Shown: piece after piece, positions 42,477-49,664 of the stretch | Numbering within the stretch: position 1 is the stretch's first letter | Layout of the letters: each line of letters opens with the position of its first letter | From: Streptosporangium saharense | GTDB lineage: Bacteria > Actinomycetota > Actinomycetes > Streptosporangiales > Streptosporangiaceae | Length of the DNA stretch: 64,000 nucleotides | Assembly (NCBI RefSeq): GCF_014203715.1 | Contig: NZ_JACHJP010000001.1 | Span: 1,032,432 to 1,096,431, forward strand | Direction: 5' to 3' | Program-made: the position numbers and the translations under genes | The notes under the pieces: model-generated | Database searches by the model: none | What the model was told of the DNA's origin: nothing | What the model saw: the letters and a program-made list of their open reading frames with translations, nothing else

Positions 42477-42577
42477 GTCGAGATCCTGTCGGTGATCCGG
42501 CAAGGCGGGAAGGCCGCTGAACGGACACTCCAGGCCACTCTCATGGCCGACCGCATGAGGTTCGGGGTGTTGGGAGG

Positions 42578-42793
42578 TCAGAAGTCGAATTCGCCCTTTT
42601 TGGCTCCGTCGATGAAGGCGTCCCAGACGCTTGCTCTGACGATGTAGGGGGCTTTTTCTGGGGCTTCGGTGTCGCGGATGCCGACGCGGCCGTCGGACAG
42701 GGGGGCGACTTCGATGCAGTTGCCGTCGTTCGAAGCGGACTTGGTGGCCTTGCGCCATGCGGCGGTCGCCAGTTCAACGCTCAGGTCGTCCAT
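42578..42793 (-). CDS. DUF397 protein, copy A
   Basis: 71 residues: MDDLSVELATAAWRKATKSA, NCIEVAPLSDGRVGIRDTEA, VRASVWDAFIDGAKKGEFDF. This is a complete DUF397 protein, the small partner normally encoded just after an XRE-DUF5753 regulator (the Scr1/Scr2-type pairs of streptomycetes, proposed to be toxin-antitoxin-like). It differs from copy B at two or three residues (SASND against SGSND; YIV against YVV). It lies beyond a terminator hairpin and behind only a remnant of the regulator, so whether it is transcribed is uncertain. Confidence 0.8.
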   Translation of the reverse strand: MDDLSVELATAAWRKATKSASNDGNCIEVAPLSDGRVGIRDTEAPEKAPYIVRASVWDAFIDGAKKGEFDF

Positions 42794-42896
42794 AGCTTCA
42801 CCATCGTCTCTTTGATTATCTTCGTCGAGGCGTGCTGCGAATGCGCGTCGCCACGGATCGTCTCGTACCTGAGGTTAACGGCCTGAATCTCCTCCG
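42781..42896 (-). pseudogene. 3' remnant of the XRE-DUF5753 regulator
   Basis: The duplicated block carries the regulator C-terminus (AVNLRYETIRGDAHSQHAST ... VKLWTT and stop), corresponding to 43172-43287 in the intact gene. No start codon, promoter or DNA-binding part is present, so it is a by-product of the duplication. Confidence 0.8.
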
Positions 42897-42922
42897 CCTT
42901 GGTTCTCCAGGGGTACATATTG

Positions 42923-42953
42923 CTGAAAGCCCCCGGGGTTCGGGGGCTTTCAG
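42923..42953 (-). terminator. Strong hairpin after DUF397 copy B
   Basis: CTGAAAGCCCCCG - GGGTT - CGGGGGCTTTCAG, a perfect 13-bp stem. It lies 16 nt beyond the stop of DUF397 copy B on the minus strand, separating it from copy A. No T tract, as often in actinobacteria. Confidence 0.75.
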
Positions 42954-42959
42954 TGGTGG

Positions 42960-43287
42960 GTTGGGGGGTCAGAAGTCGAATTCGCCCTTTTTGGCTCCGT
43001 CGATGAAGGCGTCCCAGACGCTTGCTCTGACGACGTAGGGGGCTTTTTCTGGGGCTTCGGTGTCGCGGATGCCGACGCGGCCGTCGGACAGGGGGGCGAC
43101 TTCGATGCAGTTGCCGTCATTGGAGCCGGACTTGGTGGCCTTGCGCCATGCGGCGGTGGCCAGCTCAACGCTCAGGTCGTCCATAGCTTCACCATCGTCT
43201 CTTTGATTATCTTCGTCGAGGCGTGCTGCGAATGCGCGTCGCCACGGATCGTCTCGTACCTGAGGTTAACGGCCTGAACCTCCTCCG
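42960..43287. repeat. Tandem duplication, copy B (original location)
   Basis: Partner of the block at 42569-42896. This copy is continuous with the intact XRE-DUF5753 gene and is therefore the ancestral arrangement. Confidence 0.85.
42969..43184 (-). CDS. DUF397 protein, copy B
   Basis: 71 residues, near-identical to copy A. Its ATG at 43184 overlaps the end of the XRE-DUF5753 gene by 13 nt, the normal translational coupling for this gene pair. It is followed by a strong terminator hairpin. Members are small, bind or respond to the XRE partner in streptomycetes, and are associated with development and antibiotic control; the molecular action is not established. Confidence 0.88.
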   Translation of the reverse strand: MDDLSVELATAAWRKATKSGSNDGNCIEVAPLSDGRVGIRDTEAPEKAPYVVRASVWDAFIDGAKKGEFDF

Positions 43288-43999
43288 GGCGATCGGTTAC
43301 GTGCCCTGCTCCCATCGACTCCAGGTAGGCCGTGTCCGGCCCCCGCCTGAGCTGGGCTATGGCGAACCCACCCAGGAGCCCTGTAGTCGAGCCGAGGTCG
43401 AAGGGGACGATCTGGATGCTGATGCGCGGGGACTCCAGCATCTCCAGGAGGTGTTCGAGCTGGCGGCGCATGACCTCACGGCCGCCGATGGGGCGCCTGA
43501 GCACGCACTCGTCGATCACCACCCAGTACATCAGCGGCTCGGTGCGCTGGAAGACCTTCTGCCGCGCCATCCGTACGGCCAGCGACTCCTCGACCTGGTC
43601 GGGGGTGGCGCCGGGCTTGCCGCTGATGACGGCCCTGGCGTAGTCCTCGGTCTGGAGCAGCCCGGGGACCAGGAGCGGCTCCCACGCCCGGATGGTGTGG
43701 GCCTCGCTCTCGACCTCCAGCCAGGTGCGGAACCATCGCGGTGCGGCCTCCCTGGTGAGGCCGGGCCAGTGGTGGAGCAGTTCGCCGTTCAGGTTGAGCG
43801 CCTCCTCGCAGCGCTCGATGAAGACGCGTGAGGGCCGTCGGGTCGCGCGTTCTATCTGGCCTATCAAACTGGCGCTGAAACGCATTCTCCTGGCCAGCTG
43901 GTCCTGGGAGAGTCCGGCGACCTCCCGGTGTCTGCGCAGCTCATAGCCGAAAAGAGCCAGCGGACCTGCGTCCGGATTCAGCTCCTTGGGGGCGGGCAT
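43172..43999 (-). CDS. XRE-family regulator with DUF5753 domain (Scr1-like)
   Basis: 275 residues from ATG 43999 (GGAG five nt upstream). The helix-turn-helix is at about 15-70 (LFGYELRRHREVAGLSQDQLARRMRFSASLIGQIERATRRPS). The DUF5753 domain follows: WPGLTREAAPRWFRTWLEVE, AWEPLLVPGLLQTEDYARAV, VRMARQKVF, YWVVIDECVLRRPIGG, QIVPFDLGSTTGLLGGFAIAQL. It is the DNA-binding partner of the overlapping DUF397 gene. Two adjacent GGTTGAACT repeats lie 30-47 nt upstream of the start and may be its operator. Frames that extend to 44227 are not supported. Confidence 0.9.
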   Translation of the reverse strand: MPAPKELNPDAGPLALFGYELRRHREVAGLSQDQLARRMRFSASLIGQIERATRRPSRVFIERCEEALNLNGELLHHWPGLTREAAPRWFRTWLEVESEAHTIRAWEPLLVPGLLQTEDYARAVISGKPGATPDQVEESLAVRMARQKVFQRTEPLMYWVVIDECVLRRPIGGREVMRRQLEHLLEMLESPRISIQIVPFDLGSTTGLLGGFAIAQLRRGPDTAYLESMGAGHVTDRPEEVQAVNLRYETIRGDAHSQHASTKIIKETMVKLWTT

Positions 44000-44028
44000 G
44001 GCGGCTCCATAAAACACGATCCCACAAC

Positions 44029-44046
44029 GGTTGAACTGGTTGAACT
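44029..44046. promoter_or_regulatory. Tandem GGTTGAACT repeats upstream of the XRE gene
   Basis: Two exact, directly adjacent copies of the 9-mer GGTTGAACT (read as AGTTCAACC on the coding strand of the XRE gene), 30-47 nt before its start. This is a typical place for an XRE operator or -35 region. Confidence 0.5.
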
Positions 44047-44175
44047 GACCGAAGTGCGGATCTGTCCAGCAGATGTGACTGGAGTTTCGCATAAAAAATC
44101 GGCTCGTCAACGGCACTCTGAAAACTGCCCGCAGGAAACAAAAGGCGCAGGTTCGGATCTGGTCGTACAGGGCCG

Positions 44176-44703
44176 ATGGAACTTTGGTGCTATCACTGGG
44201 CGGGCTGGACGAGCGAGGTGATACCAATTAATAACGGACACTTCACATGGAAAGAAACGCCGCTCGGAGAGGTCCTCCTGGAGAAGACCACCGCGTCGGC
44301 GGGGGCGGCCAGAGCCAGGGCGCTGGACCTCATCGGCCAGGATCACCCCGCGAAGGACGACGTCCTGTTGATCGTCTCGGAACTCGTCACGAACGCCGTG
44401 GTCCACGCGGACAGGGGGCGGACGCCGATCCGCCTCCGGCTGGTCACCACCAGGGATCTTCTCGTCGTGGAGGTCCACGATCCCGGCTCGCTCTTCGACG
44501 CCCCACGGGTCACGGACGTCCAGGACGTGTGCGCTCCCGCGGGCCGGGGCCTCCACCTGGTCTCGATCATCTGCGGGGGCCGGTGGGGCAGCAGCCTCCT
44601 GGACGACAGGCAGGGGCGCCTCGTGTGGGCGGCCCTGCCTCGGACGGACGACGCCCCCTCGGCGTACGAGATCTTCGTCGCCAGAAGACAACGGGCCGCG
44701 TGA
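44176..44703 (+). CDS. RsbW-like ATP-binding (anti-sigma/histidine-kinase-fold) protein
   Basis: 175 residues. The GHKL ATPase boxes are clear: N box LLIVSELVTNAVVHA, G1 box VEVHDPGS and G2 box AGRGLHLVSIICGGRWG. Small single-domain proteins of this type are abundant in actinomycetes and act as anti-sigma factor kinases or as partners in XRE/DUF397 (abaA-like) loci. It is divergent from the XRE-DUF5753 gene, which supports that link. Start after AGGGCCG. The sequence before residue 25 is not conserved, so translation could begin slightly later. Confidence 0.82.
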   Translation: MELWCYHWAGWTSEVIPINNGHFTWKETPLGEVLLEKTTASAGAARARALDLIGQDHPAKDDVLLIVSELVTNAVVHADRGRTPIRLRLVTTRDLLVVEVHDPGSLFDAPRVTDVQDVCAPAGRGLHLVSIICGGRWGSSLLDDRQGRLVWAALPRTDDAPSAYEIFVARRQRAA

Positions 44704-44825
44704 CGTCCTCTGATCACTACCGCCCGTTCCCGCCGCCCGCCGTACGGCCTCATATGGCTTCTCGTACGGCAGGCGGCCACCCCTTTGTCGCCTTTCAGAA
44801 AACCTCGGAAGAGCAGGAGTGTCGT

Positions 44826-45290
44826 GTGGGCACGGAGACATTCGGTGAGGTGCTCCGGCGCCTGCGTCTGCGCACCGATCTTTCGGTACGCGCACTGGCC
44901 CGCCGGGCCAACTGCGGAAAAACCCACATCTCCGATCTCGAGAACGGACGCCGAAATCCAAGCCTGACCGTGGCGACGGCACTCGACCGAGCACTTCAGG
45001 CGAACGGGGAACTCCTGGCCAGCAGACAATTTCTCATCGGATGCGAGAAAGACCCGACGAGAGTCAGCATCTGGTTATCCGTTGTGTTCGTTCGCGACGT
45101 CCACGACCCAGACGACGCCGAAGCGGTCTTCGAGCATTCCGTAGAGGGGGGCCCACGGGGAGGGGGCCAGGGGGTGCACGATGGTGGCGGACTCGGAGAG
45201 GTTCTTCCAGTAGGCGGTGACCTCCTCGGCGGTCTCGCCGCGCAGGGAGACGAAGAAGGAGTTCCGTCCCCGGTCCCACGGCAGGTGTGA
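44826..45290 (+). CDS. XRE-type helix-turn-helix ORF whose tail is antisense to the next gene
   Basis: 154 codons from a GTG with AGGAG six nt upstream. Residues 1-70 are a good XRE domain (TFGEVLRRLRLRTDLSVRALARRANCGKTHISDLENGRRNPSLTVATALDRALQANG). From about residue 84 the frame enters the opposite strand of the VOC gene and reads glycine-rich nonsense (EGGPRGGGQGVHDGGGLGE) to a stop at 45290. Intact relatives continue into a DUF5753- or TPR-like domain, so this gene appears truncated, probably by the rearrangement that brought the VOC gene here. It may still make a DNA-binding peptide, or be a decaying gene. Confidence 0.55.
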   Translation: MGTETFGEVLRRLRLRTDLSVRALARRANCGKTHISDLENGRRNPSLTVATALDRALQANGELLASRQFLIGCEKDPTRVSIWLSVVFVRDVHDPDDAEAVFEHSVEGGPRGGGQGVHDGGGLGEVLPVGGDLLGGLAAQGDEEGVPSPVPRQV

Positions 45291-45497
45291 GGGGACGTCG
45301 TAGGCCATCACGTGGAAGCCGTTCCCGGCGATCACCTGGCCCCACATCACCTGGTTCGCCTCGGTCGGCTCCTGCGTGTTCCCGGCGTCCGCGTACGTGA
45401 CGACGGCGAGGTCTCCACCGAAAACCGACTGATAGAACGTGAGCGCCTCGCGGGCGTCGCCCCGGAAGTTAAGGTGGATCGCGGTGTTGACGGACAT
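45075..45497 (-). CDS. PhnB-like VOC-family protein
   Basis: 140 residues from ATG 45497 (GGGAG seven nt upstream). It has the PhnB/3-demethylubiquinone-type VOC layout: AIHLNFRGDAREALTFYQSVFGGDLAV, VIAGNGFHVMAYDVP, FFVSLRGETAEEVTAYWKNLSE, and the ending LYGMLEDRFGVVWVVDVA. The function of these proteins is mostly unknown; some bind small ligands. Divergent from the WYL regulator, a frequent pairing in which the regulator controls the VOC gene. Its 3' half is antisense to the truncated XRE ORF. Confidence 0.85.
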   Translation of the reverse strand: MSVNTAIHLNFRGDAREALTFYQSVFGGDLAVVTYADAGNTQEPTEANQVMWGQVIAGNGFHVMAYDVPSHLPWDRGRNSFFVSLRGETAEEVTAYWKNLSESATIVHPLAPSPWAPLYGMLEDRFGVVWVVDVANEHNG

Positions 45498-45593
45498 GAG
45501 AAGGCTCCCTGATCTCTGGGTGGTGGTGCTCACGACCACGGTCACAGAGGAAGCGGACAGGGTTTGACCGCTTCTCACGGCACGATGGCATCC

Positions 45594-46574
45594 ATGCAGA
45601 AAACCTCAGCGCGGCTGCTGGCGCTGCTCTCGCTGCTGCAGGCCCGCAGGGACTGGCCGGGGGCGCTGCTGGCCGAGCGGCTGCGGGTCAGCCCGCGCAC
45701 CGTGCGCCGCGACGTCGAGCGGCTGCGCGAGCTCGGCTACCCCATCGCGACCTTCAAGGGGCCCGACGGTGGATACCGGCTCGACGCGGGCACCCAACTG
45801 CCCCCGTTGCTGTTCGACGACGACCAGGCCGTCGCCCTGGCCGTCGCGCTCCAGCTCGCCACCACCTCCGGCGTCGGCGTCGAGGAAGCCGCGGTCCGCG
45901 CGCTGCACACCGTCCGCCAGGTCATGCCCGTACGGCTGCGCCACCGCGTCGACGGTCTTCAGGTCACCGCCGTCGAACGGCCGGGCACTCCCCAGGTCAG
46001 CGGCGACGTGCTCATGGCGCTCGGCGCCGCCGTACACGCCCGGGAGGTGTTGCGTTTCACCTACACCTCACAGGAGACGCGCCGGGTCGAGCCGTACCAC
46101 CTCGTCGCCAGGGGTGGGCGGTGGTATCTCGTCGCGTGGGACCTCGACCGGGACGACTGGCGCGTCTTCCGCGCCGACCGGATCAGCCCGCGCACTCCCA
46201 CGGGGCCTCGCTTCTCTCCCCGTCAACTGCCGGGAGGGGACGTCGCCGCCTTCGTGACCGGCAGGTTCCGGGGGTCCGACGGCACCGTCGGCTGGCCCTG
46301 CCGGGGTGAGGTGATTCTCGACCTGCCCGCCGCCGTCGTGTCCCGCCACACCCACGACGGGGTGGTCGAGGAGCTCGGCCCTGACCGTTGCCGGCTCGTC
46401 CTCGGCTCGTGGTCCTGGACCGCGCTGGCCGCCGCCTTCGGCAGGTTCGACGCCGACATCGAGGTCGTCGGCCCGGCCGACCTCAGGGACGCCTTCGCGC
46501 TCCTGGCCCACCGCTACGCCACCGCTGCCAGGACGGCCCCCACCCCTGAGCAGGGCGGGGGCCGTACGGGCTAG
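45594..46574 (+). CDS. WYL-domain helix-turn-helix transcriptional regulator (YafY type)
   Basis: About 326 residues. The N-terminal HTH_11 (QKTSARLLALLSLLQARRDWPGALLAERLRVSPRTVRRDVERLRELGYPI) is followed by FKGPDGGYRLDAG and a WYL domain (REVLRFTYTSQETRRVEPYHLVARGGRWYLVAWDLDRDDWRVFRADRI). A C-terminal WCX extension ends the protein. WYL domains sense ligands, often nucleic acids or nucleotides. The start MQKTSARLL is chosen; ATGs at 45564 and 45585 are in frame. It ends with 4 nt overlapping the convergent M36 peptidase gene. Probably controls the divergent VOC gene. Confidence 0.88.
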   Translation: MQKTSARLLALLSLLQARRDWPGALLAERLRVSPRTVRRDVERLRELGYPIATFKGPDGGYRLDAGTQLPPLLFDDDQAVALAVALQLATTSGVGVEEAAVRALHTVRQVMPVRLRHRVDGLQVTAVERPGTPQVSGDVLMALGAAVHAREVLRFTYTSQETRRVEPYHLVARGGRWYLVAWDLDRDDWRVFRADRISPRTPTGPRFSPRQLPGGDVAAFVTGRFRGSDGTVGWPCRGEVILDLPAAVVSRHTHDGVVEELGPDRCRLVLGSWSWTALAAAFGRFDADIEVVGPADLRDAFALLAHRYATAARTAPTPEQGGGRTG

Positions 46575-49504
46575 CGGGAGAAGGCCTGGAACTCGGCGGC
46601 GCGGAGCTGGTCCCTCAGGGGAGCGGCGGTGGCGCAGTCGGTCGCGGAGTTGGGGTCGTTGTCCTGCTCACCGGCGTAGAGCGGGTTGCCGGTGCACTGG
46701 GTCGAGACGGCCCGCAGGGTCAGGTGGGTCGCCGTGGTCGCCGGGATGCGGAAGGACTTGATGATCAGGTCCGAGGCGCGGGGGCGCGGCAGGCGGGTCT
46801 GGAAGGCGTCGGCGGGGCTGGTGTAGACGACCGAGTACGACGCGGGGGAGGAGCAGTCCTTCTTCTTGGTCACGTCGCAGGCCAGCACCTCGAAGGCGCG
46901 CAGGGCGCTGAAGCGGTTCTGGCCGCCGGGGTCGGCGGGGTCGTTGATGTTGGGCCGCAGCAGGGCGCTGACCTGGACCCTGCGGACGGTGACCGGCGCG
47001 GTCCCGGCCAGGTCCACGGTCACCGACTTGCCCTTGACCGGTCCGGTGAGCGAGGCCCAGTCGGTGGCCTCGGTCTCGTCGATCAGCTTGGCCTGGTTCA
47101 CGCCGTCGCCCGAGGCCGTCGCGCCCAGGGCGGCGGAGGCGTGGTTCCTCTCCAGCAGCAGCGGCAGGGGAAGCGTCGCGCCGGGCAGCACGGTGAACTT
47201 GAGGCGGGTGTGGCCGAAGCCCTCACCGACCACGAGGAAGTCGTAGGTGCCGGGGGTCAGCTCCGCGGTGTCGCCGAGCGGGGTGGCGGGGTCGGTGTCG
47301 GCCACCGGTACGGCACGGCCCTCGTAGTCGCCCACGTAGAGGCGAAGCTTGGCGTCCCTGCTGCTGACGAGCGGGCTGAGCCGTACCTTGCCGTTCTTGC
47401 CCGCGGGGTTGACGAAGCTGGGCGTCGGGTCGGGGTCGTTGGGGCCGTTGCTCGTCGCGCCCTTGCCGAGGCCGTGTTCGGCGAAGGCCCGCCACATGAC
47501 GTCCTTATCCCGGCCGCCGAAGCGGATGGCGTCGGCCGCGAGCAGCGCGTCCCGGTGGTCGACGTAGCTGACCGCCCCGGAGGCCATCAGCAACAGCGCG
47601 TCGAAGGAGACCTGCGCCCAGCGCCGGTTGCCCGGGCAGCGGTTGACGGCGAGGCTGCCCTCGGCGCAGGCCCGCTGCTGGGCGGCGGTGCCCTTGCCGT
47701 ACCTGTCGATGAAGCCTTGGCGCACGTCGTACTGGGTGGCGGTCCAGATCTCGCCGTCGGCGTGCACCTGCTGCCCGACCAGGTCGTAGGCGATGTCGCT
47801 GTAGTTCAGCGGAGACTGCGACATGTCGTAGTTGCGGATGCCCGCCTTCTTGTCGCCGGTGACGTAGCCACCCGTGACGTACGGCGTGTCGCCCGCGGGG
47901 CGGAAGCCGTTCTCGAAGAGGTACTCCATGGCGAACAGGTCGGAGGTGCTCTCGTTCATGGCACCCGCCTGGGCGCCGCTCCACCCGGCGTCGGGGCCAC
48001 CGATCATGCGGCCGGAGATGGCGTGGGTGTACTCGTGCCCGATAACCGACATGTCGTAGTCGCCGTCCACGCAGGGCGCGTAGAACGAGCCCGCGATGGG
48101 CTGCCAGAGATACATGTTGGTGATCGGCGCGAGGCCGTCGGGGCCGGTGATCTGGTTGGCGTTGTCGCGCACGGTCAGGTCCCTGGCGCCCGCCTGGGCG
48201 TTGCCCTGCTCGGGGTCGCCGCCGAGGCCGCCGCGGTCGCCGTTGTCGTCCTGCATGTTCCACGCGGTCTCGGTGAAACCGAGCCGGTAGGACCAGTCGT
48301 GCATCCGGTTGTGCATGACGTGCAGGTTGGAGATGGCGGCTTCGAGGTCGGCCTCACCCGGCTTGTCGAAGGTGGCCGGGTCGCACTTGGCCTTGTACCA
48401 CGTGTTGGTCCACGGGTAGGAGTATTCGCGGTTCGGTGTGGCCACGTTGCTGCGGGTGCCGACGGTGTACGGGTCCCCGCTGGCGCGGTTCTCGAAGGTC
48501 TTGGCGGAGTTGCCGACGCTGGTGCCGGTCGGCGTGCCCGTGGTGTGGTTCACGTCCCAGGCCTTGCCGGTCGCGGCGTCGGCGACGGGCGCCAGGTCAC
48601 AGCCACGTCCCGGCCTGAGGCACCAGGTCAGCCGGGTGTCGGCCGAGGAGTAGTCGGCCGGAGGGTTGGCGGTGAAGGCCTTCCAACGCGGGTTGTCCGG
48701 CTGGAAGTCGTGGTCCACCAGGTTCTCGCGGGTGAGGATCTCACCGCTGACCGCGTCCACGTGGGTGGTGTAGGCGGTGGCCTCGCCCTGGCCGGAGCCG
48801 ATCAGGGTGACCTGGAAGGCGCTGTGCGTCCCGTCGGGGGCGGGCACCGCGACCAGGGTGACCTTCTTCACGCTCGCGGTCGCCAGGTCGATCGCGCCGT
48901 CGGCCGCGGCGACTTCGAGCGCCCGCTGCTCGGTGATCCTGGCTGCGGGCGGCGGCGCGCTCGACCGGGCCAGGGTCGAGGTGACGTGCAGGACCTTGCC
49001 GTCCACCACGCCGATCGCCACCTGCCCGTCCACCCCCGCGGACAGGTCGCCAAACTTCTGCCGCAGGAGTACGGCGTGGCCGTCCCCGATGGGGTTGACC
49101 GCGACCTTCTCCAGGGCGTCGACCTCTCCGGCGGACAGGCCGAAGAGCGGCTCGTTGGCCTTGAGGTAGGCGCGGGCGGCCCGCTCAGGGTCGGCGCCGA
49201 GACCCTCGGCGAGCGGTACGACCCCGACTGCCGTGTCCAGCGCGCCGGTGACGACGGCCGGGGTGCCCAGGGCGTTCCAGCGGACCGTCGCGCCCGAGGG
49301 CGGGGCCAGGGAAGTGGGCGGGGGCACGCTGCCCCTGCGGTTGTCCAGGTCGGGCTTCTCGTGCTCCTCGGCCTGGAAGTCGTGCGCCCTGGGCTGCTGG
49401 GCGGATCCCGACGGGGTTTCCTGGGCGAGGCCAGGGAGGGGGAGTGCGAGCGCCGCTGTCGCGGCCGCGATGACGGTGATGCGTAACCAGGGTTTGGTCG
49501 ACAC
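46571..49504 (-). CDS. Secreted M36 (fungalysin-type) zinc metallopeptidase
   Basis: About 977 residues from a GTG at 49504 with AGGAGG four nt upstream. A Sec signal (LRITVIAAATAALALPLPGLAQ) is followed by an FTP/PepSY-type propeptide. The catalytic domain has HEXXH in GHEYTHAISGRMIGG and the third ligand glutamate in MNESTSDLFAMEYL, the M36 signature. The C-terminal third includes a carbohydrate/discoidin-like segment (GDGVNQAKLIDETEATDWASL). It should degrade proteins outside the cell after propeptide removal. It stands alone and is convergent with the WYL regulator. Confidence 0.9.
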   Translation of the reverse strand: MSTKPWLRITVIAAATAALALPLPGLAQETPSGSAQQPRAHDFQAEEHEKPDLDNRRGSVPPPTSLAPPSGATVRWNALGTPAVVTGALDTAVGVVPLAEGLGADPERAARAYLKANEPLFGLSAGEVDALEKVAVNPIGDGHAVLLRQKFGDLSAGVDGQVAIGVVDGKVLHVTSTLARSSAPPPAARITEQRALEVAAADGAIDLATASVKKVTLVAVPAPDGTHSAFQVTLIGSGQGEATAYTTHVDAVSGEILTRENLVDHDFQPDNPRWKAFTANPPADYSSADTRLTWCLRPGRGCDLAPVADAATGKAWDVNHTTGTPTGTSVGNSAKTFENRASGDPYTVGTRSNVATPNREYSYPWTNTWYKAKCDPATFDKPGEADLEAAISNLHVMHNRMHDWSYRLGFTETAWNMQDDNGDRGGLGGDPEQGNAQAGARDLTVRDNANQITGPDGLAPITNMYLWQPIAGSFYAPCVDGDYDMSVIGHEYTHAISGRMIGGPDAGWSGAQAGAMNESTSDLFAMEYLFENGFRPAGDTPYVTGGYVTGDKKAGIRNYDMSQSPLNYSDIAYDLVGQQVHADGEIWTATQYDVRQGFIDRYGKGTAAQQRACAEGSLAVNRCPGNRRWAQVSFDALLLMASGAVSYVDHRDALLAADAIRFGGRDKDVMWRAFAEHGLGKGATSNGPNDPDPTPSFVNPAGKNGKVRLSPLVSSRDAKLRLYVGDYEGRAVPVADTDPATPLGDTAELTPGTYDFLVVGEGFGHTRLKFTVLPGATLPLPLLLERNHASAALGATASGDGVNQAKLIDETEATDWASLTGPVKGKSVTVDLAGTAPVTVRRVQVSALLRPNINDPADPGGQNRFSALRAFEVLACDVTKKKDCSSPASYSVVYTSPADAFQTRLPRPRASDLIIKSFRIPATTATHLTLRAVSTQCTGNPLYAGEQDNDPNSATDCATAAPLRDQLRAAEFQAFSR

Positions 49505-49628
49505 CGATCCTCCTGCGCAGAGTTGGCCGTCGTTGGCCATACGTCACGTGGGTCACGTGCGTTGCGCAAGAGGTAACACCCTCCGAAGTGTCCTGACAAG
49601 ATCTTGTAAAGGGGGATATGTCCGTGTA

Positions 49629-49657
49629 AAAGCCCGCCCCGGGAAGGGGCGGGCTTT
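49629..49657 (-). terminator. Hairpin terminator after the beta-propeller gene
   Basis: AAAGCCCGCCCC - GGGAA - GGGGCGGGCTTT, a perfect 12-bp stem 8 nt past the beta-propeller stop on the minus strand. The TTT end makes it a plausible rho-independent terminator. Confidence 0.75.
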
Positions 49658-49664
49658 CACGTCG

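Larger units (their letters stand above)
42569..42896. repeat. Tandem duplication, copy A (DUF397 gene plus XRE tail)
   Basis: This segment repeats at 42960-43287 with a constant 391-bp offset and only about ten differences. It contains a full DUF397 gene and the last 38 codons plus stop of the upstream XRE regulator. The spacer between the copies (42897-42959) holds the terminator hairpin. Confidence 0.85.

Noticed and set aside
46724..49486. 920-codon open frame opposite the M36 peptidase
   Set aside because: Shadow of a gene with a clear zinc site and signal peptide; the translation is Gly/Val/Arg-rich without domains.
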